Shown here piece after piece: positions 49,564 to 57,796 of a stretch of DNA of 64,000 nucleotides; position 1 is the first letter of the stretch, and every line of letters starts with the position of its first letter. Position numbers and translations under genes: made by a program. Source of the DNA: Nitrosopumilus sp. b3 (lineage in GTDB: Archaea > Thermoproteota > Nitrososphaeria > Nitrososphaerales > Nitrosopumilaceae); contig NZ_MU078696.1 in NCBI RefSeq assembly GCF_014078525.1, forward strand, positions 471,345 to 535,344, written 5' to 3'. The notes beneath the pieces are model-generated. The model saw only the letters and a program-made list of their open reading frames with translations. It had not been told where the DNA came from and did no database searches.

Positions 49564-50922
49564 TTAGATTGTTTTTACTGAAATGTTTTCTGACTTTAAT
49601 GATGGTGTAATTGACGGTAGTGATGCCCATTGAATGACATTTCTTTGATTATTCCCAATCTCTGTGATGTTTTTTAGCATAGTACAAAGATTGTGAATTA
49701 TCCGAACTGATTTTCCAGGTCCTTTTATTTTGCCGTTCTCAATTATCTTGATACCACTCCTTGCAGTACATGAAAAGTCTCCTTTGATTGGATTTACTGC
49801 ATATGTATACCATAACCTGCCAACTAGTAATCCCCGCTTAGTGTCTTTGATCATGTCTTCTTGAGAACTTTTACCTGGATTAATTTTTAGATTATGCGGT
49901 GCTGCAATTGGGATTGGCTCTGAACTTTTTCCCAATGGTGAACCAAGACGTAATCCATTTCCAGAAGATTGCTCACTTTCTTTGTAGCTATCAAAAAGAT
50001 TTGAAAATGTACTCTTGAAAAATCCTTTATCTATCAAACTTTGCTTCTTTGTTTCAATTCCCTCATCATCAACAGATTTTGTCCCTATGCCTTCTAATAC
50101 ATGTGGATCATCTATGAGACTAATCTGCTCTACTGCAATCTGTTTATCAAAATTATTTGAAAAACAACTTTTCTTTTCTGTAAATGTTTTAAAATTAAAA
50201 TTTGCTGCTACAACAAATGCCAATAATTCCCCTACTGAATACGGTTCAAAAATTATTGAATAAACATCCGAATCAATTTTTTGTGGATTTATTGATCCTA
50301 AACACATTTTTTTTGCATCTGCCCCGATTCTTTCAGCTGAAAAATGTGATAGTGTCCTACAACTATCATGTCCTATTCCTGATACTGGGATTGTTCCAAA
50401 TTCTGATTCTGCGTTAATTATTCCCGAAATGTATGTGGCCTTTTCTTTGAGATTCAAGCCATTAGAGTTTTCAATCTCAAAGTTATCTGAAACTATATTT
50501 AGTGAACCTGTAATCGTATTAATTTTATCACTATCTGCTGAATTTATCATAGATTGAGCGATATCCATTGCATTTGATCCTGATATCTCTTCAAGTTTTT
50601 CGTCATAGGTTCCATCTATCTGTCTTCTTTGAACTTTCGATGGCAACCCTTCCCAAAATTCTCTTGGTCTAAGATTTGTCAGTGTTTTTAGTGATTCATC
50701 AATGATGTCTTTAATTTCATGTTGTTTAGTAGTCTGAATTGATGCTATTTTCTTTTTGTGAATTAATCTAATGCCGTAACTTTCATCAAAGTTTTGTTTT
50801 GTTTCGGAAATTTCTGAATCTGTAATGCGTACCGTTGTGATATTTTTTTTCAAAACAATTACTTCACATTCATCGATTCCAACATTCTTTGAATGATTTA
50901 ATGCCTCATCTAAGGCAGACAT
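49564..50922 (-). CDS. pmbA: TldE/PmbA-family protein
   Basis: The 452-residue protein belongs to the TldD/PmbA family: N-terminal ITTVRITDSEISETKQNFDE and C-terminal LLVGRLWYTYAVNPIKGDFS followed by CTARSGIKIIENG. It lacks the HExxxH zinc-protease motif of TldD, so it is the TldE-type partner, which is inactive alone in the known heterodimer. No tldD gene is in the window. Its ATG abuts the cofH stop, so it is co-transcribed with the F420 genes. Confidence 0.88.
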   Translation of the reverse strand: MSALDEALNHSKNVGIDECEVIVLKKNITTVRITDSEISETKQNFDESYGIRLIHKKKIASIQTTKQHEIKDIIDESLKTLTNLRPREFWEGLPSKVQRRQIDGTYDEKLEEISGSNAMDIAQSMINSADSDKINTITGSLNIVSDNFEIENSNGLNLKEKATYISGIINAESEFGTIPVSGIGHDSCRTLSHFSAERIGADAKKMCLGSINPQKIDSDVYSIIFEPYSVGELLAFVVAANFNFKTFTEKKSCFSNNFDKQIAVEQISLIDDPHVLEGIGTKSVDDEGIETKKQSLIDKGFFKSTFSNLFDSYKESEQSSGNGLRLGSPLGKSSEPIPIAAPHNLKINPGKSSQEDMIKDTKRGLLVGRLWYTYAVNPIKGDFSCTARSGIKIIENGKIKGPGKSVRIIHNLCTMLKNITEIGNNQRNVIQWASLPSITPSLKSENISVKTI

Positions 50923-52182
50923 TTACTTTTCTCTTGGATTTTTATATTTGAATTTATTAATTTTTATCAATTCTACATAAGATCCAAATTGTGATGCATC
51001 TGATACTCTGTCTAATTCCTCATCTACTTCTTTGTCTGAATCAAACTTTTTTAGAATTTTATAATTGGTGTTTCTTTCTGCTGGTATTCTTCCAATTTCT
51101 TTCACCATCCTTCTGATTTCTTTTGGTCTTAATAATTGCCCATGTTCTGATCCTGCAGATGTTGAAATACTTTCATTGATGAGTGTACCGCCAAAATCAT
51201 TTGCACCCCACATTAGTAATAACTGTGACATTTTTTGTCCTTCTTTGACCCATGACATTTGTATGTTATCTATTGAATTGTTTAACATTATTCTTGCAAC
51301 TGCATGTGTTAGCAATACGTCGTTTCCACTCCCACCTTGTCTTATCCCTTCATGTAGTTGGTGTTTGTACATTGGTGCCTCAGTATGGATAAAGTTTAGA
51401 GGGACAAATTCAGTAAATCCTCCTGTCTCTTTTTGAATTTCTCTTAATTTTACAATGTGGTTTACTCTTTGTTCAAGTGTCTCTAAATGCCCAAACATCA
51501 TAGTTGATGTGGTGTTAATCCCCATCCTGTGAGCACTTTTGATCACTTTTTCCCAATTCTCAACTGTTATTCTTCCTGGAGAAATCACATCCCTTAGTTT
51601 TTGATCAAGGATTTCAGCTGATGTTCCTGGAAGTGTGTCTACCCCTGCCTCTTTCATTCTTTTTAGAAATTCTTCAATTGATATTTCTGATCTTGATGCA
51701 CCATATAGAATCTCTTCAGGAGAAAATCCATGAATGTGAATATCTGGAATCTCTTTTTTGATTTCACTACAAATATTCTCATAAAGATTCCCTTTCATGT
51801 CTGGAGGCAATCCTGCCTGAATACAAACTTCGGTTGCTCCTAACTGGTGGGCTTCTTTTGCTCTTCGAACTATTTCTTCAGTAGGAAGAAAATACCCTTC
51901 TTCTTCTCGAAAATCTCTACTAAATGCACAAAATCCACACTGTTTAATGCAGACATTTGTGAAATTGATATTTCTATTGACCACGTATGATACGATATCT
52001 CCTACTCTTCTTCTTCTAATTTCATCTGCGACTAATCCTACTAGATGAAAATCAATTCCGTTAGTTTTGTATAATTCTAAACCTTCTTGAGCCGATATTT
52101 CCTTATCTGATAATGCATTGTTTAGAATTTCAGATATGACTGGATCTGCATTTTTCAAAAGTGGTTCTATGTTGGTTGTCAT
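50923..52182 (-). CDS. cofH: FO synthase subunit 2 (CofH)
   Basis: 419 residues. The radical SAM motif CIKQCGFC lies in FTNVCIKQCGFCAFSRDFRE near residue 78. The downstream blocks IHGFSPEEILYGA, LPGTSAEIL, ISPGRI, TMMFGHLE and FVPLNFIHTEAP distinguish CofH from MqnC. It joins the tyrosine-derived radical to the pyrimidine in synthesis of the F420 chromophore FO. The start was set at the ATG at 52182, overlapping the cofG stop (ATGA) and preceded by AGGAGG about 10 nt upstream. Confidence 0.94.
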   Translation of the reverse strand: MTTNIEPLLKNADPVISEILNNALSDKEISAQEGLELYKTNGIDFHLVGLVADEIRRRRVGDIVSYVVNRNINFTNVCIKQCGFCAFSRDFREEEGYFLPTEEIVRRAKEAHQLGATEVCIQAGLPPDMKGNLYENICSEIKKEIPDIHIHGFSPEEILYGASRSEISIEEFLKRMKEAGVDTLPGTSAEILDQKLRDVISPGRITVENWEKVIKSAHRMGINTTSTMMFGHLETLEQRVNHIVKLREIQKETGGFTEFVPLNFIHTEAPMYKHQLHEGIRQGGSGNDVLLTHAVARIMLNNSIDNIQMSWVKEGQKMSQLLLMWGANDFGGTLINESISTSAGSEHGQLLRPKEIRRMVKEIGRIPAERNTNYKILKKFDSDKEVDEELDRVSDASQFGSYVELIKINKFKYKNPREK

Positions 52183-53357
52183 CTCCAATATTCCTCCTTT
52201 ACCAATCCTTCCTCATTTTCAATCACTGCCATCTTATCTCTTAACTCTTTACTAATAAAAGACACAAATTCTGGGTATACTGGGAATCTGCACTTTAATT
52301 CAAATCCTGCATTTTTGGAATCACTATCAACTTTACTAATTTCCGGCCATGCAAATTCTGGATTGACAAAATCAGGAGTTAGCGGTGATATTCCTCCCCA
52401 ATCGTTTATTCCAACTGACAAGAAACTTTGATATGATTTTGGAGACAAGTTTGGAGGGATCTGTATGTTCATTTCAGGCATTATTATTCGTGATAGTGCA
52501 ACAATTGTTTTGAAATATTTTTCATCAGCTGATGGCTCATTTTTCATTTTGGTGTCTGACTTTGGCTGAAAGTTTTGTAAAATAATCTCTTGAATGTTTC
52601 CATATTTTCTATGCAGCTCTCTGATTGCTAAAATTGAATCAATCACTTCCTCTATGGTTTCACCTATTCCTACAAGAATCCCTGTAGTCATAGGAATGCC
52701 TAGTTTTCCAGAATTTTCTAACACCTGCATCCTTGCCTTTGGTCTTTTGCTTGCTGCAAGATGATGGGGCATCCCTCTTTCCGTTAGCCTTTCACTAATA
52801 TTTTCAAGCATGATCCCCATTGACACATTTGTTTTTTTCAATTCTTTCATTTCCTCAAAATTCAAATTCCCTGCATTGGTATGTGGGAATAGTCCTAACT
52901 CTAAAGCAATTTCTGATGAATGAATAAGATATTCTGCAGTTGTTTTAAATCCATTTTCTTTTAACCAGTCACGAGCTTCTTGATATTTTTGCTCTGGCTG
53001 CTCACCAGTAACAAAAAGTGTTTCAACACATCTGTATTTTTTTGCAAGTTGTAATAATTCTAAAATTTGCTGCTTTGACATTAAAGATAGTTTTTCTTCT
53101 TCTGGTTCTGATTTGTAAGTGCAATACGAACAAGTATCTTTGCATAGATTTACGATATTGAAAAATGCTTTTTTTGAAAATGTAACTGTGTTTTTTTTAA
53201 ATTTCTCTCTTAGATTCTGGGCTGCTGAAAAAAGCTCAGTCGGATCATTTACTGCATTTTGATAAATTTCAGAAATATTCTCACGAGATATAGTCTTATT
53301 CTCTAAAACTTTGTTTAAACTCTCAGAGTTTAAGACAAGCTCGTTCAACAGAATCAT
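52179..53357 (-). CDS. cofG: FO synthase subunit 1 (CofG)
   Basis: The 392-residue radical SAM enzyme has its cluster motif CKDTCSYC near residue 70 (FFNIVNLCKDTCSYCTYKSE). Later blocks are LFVTGEQPEQK, LGLFPHTNAGNLNFEEM, SMGIMLENISERL, TGILVGIGET and the C-terminal NDWGGISPLTPDFVNPE. It works with CofH to build FO. It lies 32 nt after htrA and is coupled to cofH by overlap. The N-terminal ~40 residues are a helical extension. Confidence 0.95.
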   Translation of the reverse strand: MILLNELVLNSESLNKVLENKTISRENISEIYQNAVNDPTELFSAAQNLREKFKKNTVTFSKKAFFNIVNLCKDTCSYCTYKSEPEEEKLSLMSKQQILELLQLAKKYRCVETLFVTGEQPEQKYQEARDWLKENGFKTTAEYLIHSSEIALELGLFPHTNAGNLNFEEMKELKKTNVSMGIMLENISERLTERGMPHHLAASKRPKARMQVLENSGKLGIPMTTGILVGIGETIEEVIDSILAIRELHRKYGNIQEIILQNFQPKSDTKMKNEPSADEKYFKTIVALSRIIMPEMNIQIPPNLSPKSYQSFLSVGINDWGGISPLTPDFVNPEFAWPEISKVDSDSKNAGFELKCRFPVYPEFVSFISKELRDKMAVIENEEGLVKEEYWR

Positions 53358-53389
53358 TCCTGACTAGAAGTATTTATTCTTGTGTTATG

Positions 53390-54532
53390 TTAATTGCCAT
53401 TTGGCCTTTCTTCAAGAACAATTGTTACATTTGTTGTTCTACCGTCTCTTAAAATCTCTAAAACCATTTCATCCCCAATGCTTTTAGCTCTCTGAAGGTG
53501 TATCAAAATATCATCAATTTTTCTAACTTCTGTTCCATCCACTGCAAGTATAATGTCTCCTCCAATTGCATAACTAATTCCGTCAACCTCGATTGTTTTA
53601 TCTGATCCAATCAAACCTGCTTTTGATGCGGGACTATCTTCGACAACTGTTACTACCATGAATCCTACTGCATCCTTTAACTCCAAAACTTTTGCCAAGT
53701 CTGGATCAATATCTCTACCTGAAATTCCAATCCATGGGTGCTTGTATTCGCCTTTATCAATAATTATTGGGACTATTTTTGCTACAGTTTGCGAAGGTAT
53801 TGCAAATCCAACCCCTGTAAATTCACCAGTGGCTGATTGAATTGCTGTATTTATTCCGACTATTCCTCCCCGCATATTTAGCAATGGCCCTCCAGAGTTT
53901 CCTGGATTAATTGCTGCATCTGTTTGAATTACATCTGGAATGGAGTACCCATTTCCTGATGGCAATAATCTACCTAATTGACTTACAATCCCTGCAGTCA
54001 TAGAACCTGAAAGTCCAAATGGATTTCCAATCGCCGCTATTTGCTCACCCACTTTGAGATTAGAAGAGTCCCCCAGTGATAATGGATGTAACAGTTCCAA
54101 ATCTGCATTGACTTTAACTACGGCAATATCTGTAAATTCATCTGACCCGATAATTTCTGCATTGTATGATCTTCCATCAAGAAATGTTATCACCACTTTA
54201 TTTGCACCACTTACAACATGTGCATTGGTAATGATGTGTCCCATTTTATCAAAAACAAATCCAGAGCCTACGCCATTTGCAATGTCTGCTGTTTCGCTTC
54301 TTTGTACGTTAACTCTTACTACTCCTGGTTCTGACTTTTCAAAAATTTCAATTAAGGATAATTTTTTTGCATAAATTGGTGTTGCTTCACCTACTATACT
54401 TGGTGAATGTCCATTACTAACTATAATTTCTGGTTTTACTGATTCTGGAGGTGAAATAAATAACACTGTGACTAGCACTAATACAATTGCAGCACCCATT
54501 GCACTGCCAACAAGAATTCCTGACTTGTCCAT
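53390..54532 (-). CDS. htrA: HtrA/DegP-type membrane-anchored serine protease
   Basis: 380 residues from ATG 54532. An N-terminal signal anchor (ILVGSAMGAAIVLVLVTVLF) is followed by a trypsin-like domain with the triad His in IITNAHVV, Asp in FTDIAVVKV and Ser in INPGNSGGPLL, then a single PDZ domain (residues ~275-375, with DSPASKAGLI and GDIILAVDG). It degrades or refolds proteins outside the membrane. A frame open to 54628 would overlap the glycosyltransferase gene and place 32 polar residues before the anchor, so the shorter start is preferred. Confidence 0.93.
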   Translation of the reverse strand: MDKSGILVGSAMGAAIVLVLVTVLFISPPESVKPEIIVSNGHSPSIVGEATPIYAKKLSLIEIFEKSEPGVVRVNVQRSETADIANGVGSGFVFDKMGHIITNAHVVSGANKVVITFLDGRSYNAEIIGSDEFTDIAVVKVNADLELLHPLSLGDSSNLKVGEQIAAIGNPFGLSGSMTAGIVSQLGRLLPSGNGYSIPDVIQTDAAINPGNSGGPLLNMRGGIVGINTAIQSATGEFTGVGFAIPSQTVAKIVPIIIDKGEYKHPWIGISGRDIDPDLAKVLELKDAVGFMVVTVVEDSPASKAGLIGSDKTIEVDGISYAIGGDIILAVDGTEVRKIDDILIHLQRAKSIGDEMVLEILRDGRTTNVTIVLEERPNGN

Positions 54533-54570
54533 GAGAATTTTATTTTTCCGTTTTGTATCTAAAAGGTTTA

Positions 54571-55779
54571 CTATATGCTGATGGAACTTTGAGTGTGATC
54601 TTTCATAGAATAACTTCTGCCTCTCCACATAACTGATTCACTTCTTTTTGCTTGCAATAATCCACTTAGAAATCCCAAAACTACAACCAAACTACCTAAT
54701 GGCGCAAACATTGCGTCAACTAATCTTAGATGTAGGCCCATCTTTGCCTCAATTACTGCTCCTATGTAGATTAACAGTGATGCTATTCCTGCAGAAATAC
54801 AAAGAATTCTTGAAGATATTTCTTCTGCTGGAATGAATGCTGATGCTGCAAAAATTGGGAATGGTACAAACAACAAAAATGCAACAGCAAAGAAGATCCC
54901 AATTGCAATCTTTGCACTTTGAAGATAAAGTGGGACCATTAGTCTTTTTAGAGCATTCCATAATGTGTTTTTGTCTCTTGCCCATACGGCTTCAATTAAA
55001 TGGTCTCCTCTTACCATCTTCATTTTATGTCCTGACTCCTTGACTTTTTTGCCAAGTGCACCATCTTCAATTATTTCGTGTTTGACTCCTTCATGCATAC
55101 CTACATTTTCATATGTATCTTTTTTCAAAATGAAAAAACTCCCAAAAAAATACCCTGTCTTTTTTTCTGGATTGTTTACATTCAATGCAGAAAACCTGCT
55201 GTGTAAAAATGTGGAAATCATTGGAAGTGTAACTTTAGTCCAAAAATCAAATGTTAGCATTTTAGGAATTGCAGATAACGCATCCAGATTAAATGAAATT
55301 AAATGTGCAACTGATAATGAGATTACATTTCTAGAATGCTTTGTATCTGCATCAGTAAATAACAATAGTTCTCCTGTTGCTTTTTTATATCCCTCCATGC
55401 ATGCCCAATTTTTTCCCATCCATCCTTCAGGTTTTGGTCTTGCAATAACTGGAATTACATTGGAATGGTTTTCTGCATATTGAAAAATAATTTTTTGTGT
55501 ATTGTCATCTGATGAATCATCAATTACTATGATTTCATAATTTTTGTAATCTTGATCAATTAACGAGTCAAGACATTTACCGATAAACTCCTCTTCATTC
55601 CTTGCTGGAAGAATTATTGATACTTTGGGGTAAGATTCTGATATATTTTCAAATTTATCTAGATATGGGGTCAATCTAAACGAGTCCACCATGGATTTTA
55701 TTAGAAAAACCCATGCACCGCAAATTCCAATTAAAATAACAATTAATGAATAATTAAAAATCTCAAAAATAAGTTCCAT
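54571..55779 (-). CDS. Membrane glycosyltransferase, family 2
   Basis: The 402-residue protein starts with one membrane span (~8-30). A GT-A domain follows, with SIILPARNEEEFIGKCLDSL, VIDDSSDDNT and the metal-binding FTDADTKHS, then an acidic GALGKKVKESGHKM region and three to four C-terminal spans (~295-390). This is the layout of archaeal/bacterial GT2 enzymes that act on lipid-linked sugars, such as those for glycolipids. It lies 4 nt after the SRPBCC gene on the same strand. Donor and acceptor are unknown. Confidence 0.92.
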   Translation of the reverse strand: MELIFEIFNYSLIVILIGICGAWVFLIKSMVDSFRLTPYLDKFENISESYPKVSIILPARNEEEFIGKCLDSLIDQDYKNYEIIVIDDSSDDNTQKIIFQYAENHSNVIPVIARPKPEGWMGKNWACMEGYKKATGELLLFTDADTKHSRNVISLSVAHLISFNLDALSAIPKMLTFDFWTKVTLPMISTFLHSRFSALNVNNPEKKTGYFFGSFFILKKDTYENVGMHEGVKHEIIEDGALGKKVKESGHKMKMVRGDHLIEAVWARDKNTLWNALKRLMVPLYLQSAKIAIGIFFAVAFLLFVPFPIFAASAFIPAEEISSRILCISAGIASLLIYIGAVIEAKMGLHLRLVDAMFAPLGSLVVVLGFLSGLLQAKRSESVMWRGRSYSMKDHTQSSISI

Positions 55780-55783
55780 CTAT

Positions 55784-56200
55784 TTACCGCTCAATCTCTT
55801 CTTTGATACTTTGCATTGCTTGCTCTGTTCCACTTTTGATGTGGTTTTTTATCATGCCTGTAAACACCCCCATCATTCCAGTTAGTTTAATATCCCATAC
55901 AGTTCGTAGGATTGTTTTGTCTTCATTTGGAATAATTGATACAATTTTTTCACCATTAATGATGCCTTTTGTGAACTTTGCCTCTATTCTCTTTTTAGGT
56001 TCTAGTTTAACATCTTGAAGGCATTTTTGATCCCTAAAGGCAATAGTTATTTCTCTCTTGATTGTGTCTCCCTCTTTTGATAAATTCTTGACTTCTTTAG
56101 TTCCCTTCCAAAATTTTGGCTCATTGTCAATATCTGAAACTATCTCCCAAACTTTCTCAGGTGTGGCATTAATCTCTACTTTTACATCAATTGTAGCCAT
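55784..56200 (-). CDS. SRPBCC (START-like) domain protein
   Basis: The 138-residue protein is a single Bet v1/polyketide cyclase-type domain: MATIDVKVEINATPEKVWEI at the start, DIDNEPKFWKGTKEV, then a long C-terminal helix (MIKNHIKSGTEQAMQSIKEE). Such domains form a cavity for a hydrophobic ligand. The ATG at 56200 gives the normal domain start; a frame extends to 56320 but would run through the structured RNA candidate and adds no conserved sequence. It heads the run GT2, htrA, cofG, cofH, pmbA, all on the minus strand with short gaps. Confidence 0.85.
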   Translation of the reverse strand: MATIDVKVEINATPEKVWEIVSDIDNEPKFWKGTKEVKNLSKEGDTIKREITIAFRDQKCLQDVKLEPKKRIEAKFTKGIINGEKIVSIIPNEDKTILRTVWDIKLTGMMGVFTGMIKNHIKSGTEQAMQSIKEEIER

Positions 56201-56223
56201 GTACAAAATCATTCCTGCCGCAT

Positions 56224-56231
56224 TAAATATA
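56224..56231 (+). promoter_or_regulatory. TATA box before the RNA at 56257
   Basis: TAAATATA is centred about 29 nt upstream of the first paired base of the structured element, as expected for a transcription start at or just before 56257. This spacing is the main evidence for the plus strand. Confidence 0.45.
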
Positions 56232-56256
56232 TTAGATTCCAACTGCATGGAATGTA

Positions 56257-56335
56257 GACTGTGATGGGCAACATGCCTAAAATCCGGAACAGTAACTCCA
56301 GTTCCAATGGCGTTTGCCATTCTTCCGTCACAGTC
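56257..56335 (+). ncRNA. Candidate structured non-coding RNA
   Basis: A 79-nt element closed by a perfect 8-bp stem, GACTGTGA (56257-56264) with TCACAGTC (56328-56335). It contains three further hairpins: GGCA/TGCC around 56267-56277, GGAAC/GTTCC around 56286-56305, and a perfect AATGGC-GTTT-GCCATT around 56306-56321. The result is a four-way cloverleaf-like fold that is not a tRNA, since there is no TTCRA loop and no anticodon arm of normal form. It is clearly richer in G/C than its flanks. A TATA box lies 29 nt upstream. Alternatively it could act as a leader of the gene at 56354 or as antisense to the 5' region of the SRPBCC gene. Confidence 0.6.
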
Positions 56336-56353
56336 ACTTAAAATTTGAAAAAA

Positions 56354-56569
56354 ATGAAACCCACAAAATACATGCCAAAAATTGGAACGCTAGACGGATC
56401 TGGCTTTTGGAAAAATGCGTATGCACATCAGCGTGGGAAACTGTTGAAAAAAGTTAATGTTCCAGAAGATCAGATTATTGCACTGGTTAACAAAAAGTAC
56501 ATGGAACTTCCTGCTGTATTAAGATATGAAATTGAAACTAGTGGAATAGACAAAAAGGAATTGCAGTAA
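56354..56569 (+). CDS. Small basic hypothetical protein
   Basis: A 71-residue protein (MKPTKYMPKIGTLDGSGFWK, then AYAHQRGKLLKKVNVPEDQI) with a helical, basic C-terminal half. No known motif. The start is ambiguous. An in-frame TTG at 56345, ATG 56354 and ATG 56372 are all possible; a TTAAAATTT box at 56338-56346 would favour 56372 for a leaderless message, whereas a transcript beginning with the RNA element would favour 56354. Confidence 0.65.
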   Translation: MKPTKYMPKIGTLDGSGFWKNAYAHQRGKLLKKVNVPEDQIIALVNKKYMELPAVLRYEIETSGIDKKELQ

Positions 56570-56607
56570 ATGCGAATTTATTTTAACAGGAATAATTAGT
56601 GTTTATC

Positions 56608-56934
56608 ATGTCTATAACATATGATGATTTTGCAAAACTAGACATTAGAGTTGCAAAAATTATTTCAACTGAGCCGATTGAGGGTAAATCAAAAATCATC
56701 AAAGGTCTAATTGATTTAGGAAATGATGATAAGAGAGATGTGATAATTGGCGGTGCTCAGTATTATCAACCTGAAGATATTGTGGGAAAGACCGTAATTG
56801 TAATTGCAAATCTGGAGCCAAAAAAAATGGCAGGTGTTGAATCAAATGCAATGCTATTGGCAGCTGATGTTGATGATAAGCCCTTTTGGTTGACAGTTAA
56901 TGAGGATGTTCCATTGGGAAGTCCAATTAAATAA
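56608..56934 (+). CDS. tRNA-binding domain protein (MetRS-beta / CsaA-like)
   Basis: 108 residues forming a single EMAP/Trbp111-type OB domain: FAKLDIRVAKIISTEPIEGK, then GKTVIVIANLEPKKMAGVES and NAMLLAAD. This stand-alone domain occurs as the C-terminal part of methionyl-tRNA synthetase, as archaeal MetRS beta subunit, and as CsaA. It probably docks on MetRS and improves tRNA binding. ATG 56608 was chosen over a GTG three codons upstream because it precedes the conserved domain start. Confidence 0.9.
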   Translation: MSITYDDFAKLDIRVAKIISTEPIEGKSKIIKGLIDLGNDDKRDVIIGGAQYYQPEDIVGKTVIVIANLEPKKMAGVESNAMLLAADVDDKPFWLTVNEDVPLGSPIK

Positions 56935-57106
56935 CTTAATTTTGAAGAGGAGTCCAAATTACCTCCTCTTTATCCATATTTTTAAAGTAGGTTCTTTGGG
57001 AACCATTTTGTTCCGAATTGGATGTTTCTTATTTCAAAATTTGTATAAAAGCAAATGTGTTTTTGACAAAATTAGAAAAATTAATGAAAATAGATTTGAT
57101 TTATGA

Positions 57107-57667
57107 TTAATCATAAATCATTAGGTTCTTTTCTTCTAGCAATGCATGCAAGTTATTGACAGATCTGTATACATCTGGCTCTTGCTTTGCTCCTGTGCAG
57201 ACAAGTTTTCCTGATGAGAATAACAGAATCACTGTCTTAGGATCAAGCATTCTGTGAATAAGACCTGGAAATTGTTCTGGTTCATACATGCTTCTAGGTA
57301 ATGTTCGTGCTGCTTGCTCTAAATGGATTTTTCCACCCAGATTAATTGATGCTACAATATTTTGAATTTGTACAGTCGCATCTTTTTTTACTTTAATTCC
57401 TCCTTTTCGAAGTTTTTGCACAACTGTCTTTACTGCCTTTCTTGCCATATCTTCAGATTTGGAACCAGTACATACCATTTTTCCTGAAGTGAAAATCAAT
57501 GTTGCCGTTTTTGGTGTCTTTAATCTAAAAACTAGACCTGGAAATTGATCCGGATGATATTCCACATCTGGAAATGTTTTTGTAATTTCATTCAAGTCCA
57601 TCTTCTGGTCCACAGAAGCTGAGGCTACAACGTTTTCCACGCTTACAATAGGTTTTGTTTGTGGCAT
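57107..57667 (-). CDS. tbp: TATA-box binding protein
   Basis: 186 residues composed of the two direct repeats of the TBP saddle. Each repeat has the sequence order P-x-QFPGL, KTATLIFTSGKMVCTG (first) and KTVILLFSSGKLVCTG (second). The DNA-contacting Phe pairs are in YHPDQFPGLVFRL and YEPEQFPGLIHRM. It nucleates all archaeal promoters together with TFB. It is a single gene with its own spacer. Confidence 0.97.
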   Translation of the reverse strand: MPQTKPIVSVENVVASASVDQKMDLNEITKTFPDVEYHPDQFPGLVFRLKTPKTATLIFTSGKMVCTGSKSEDMARKAVKTVVQKLRKGGIKVKKDATVQIQNIVASINLGGKIHLEQAARTLPRSMYEPEQFPGLIHRMLDPKTVILLFSSGKLVCTGAKQEPDVYRSVNNLHALLEEKNLMIYD

Positions 57668-57796
57668 ATTCAGGTTTTTTGTATTTGAACTATAATAAAA
57701 GCACTCGCCAATTTTTTAGTCTCCTGTACTATTTTTTCTAATTTTTTGATAGATTTTGACTATGAGACGAATCATTTAATTTAGATTTGACGATCG

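Noticed and set aside
54533-54628. N-terminal extension of HtrA by 32 residues
   Set aside because: It overlaps the glycosyltransferase gene by 58 nt and would place polar sequence ahead of the signal anchor.
56201-56320. N-terminal extension of the SRPBCC protein by 40 residues
   Set aside because: It runs through the structured RNA element and adds nothing that belongs to the domain; the ATG at 56200 matches the usual domain start.
56940-57106. Plus-strand frame ending NENRFDL after the tRNA-binding-domain gene
   Set aside because: It has no good start, a low-complexity Lys/Phe composition and no motif.
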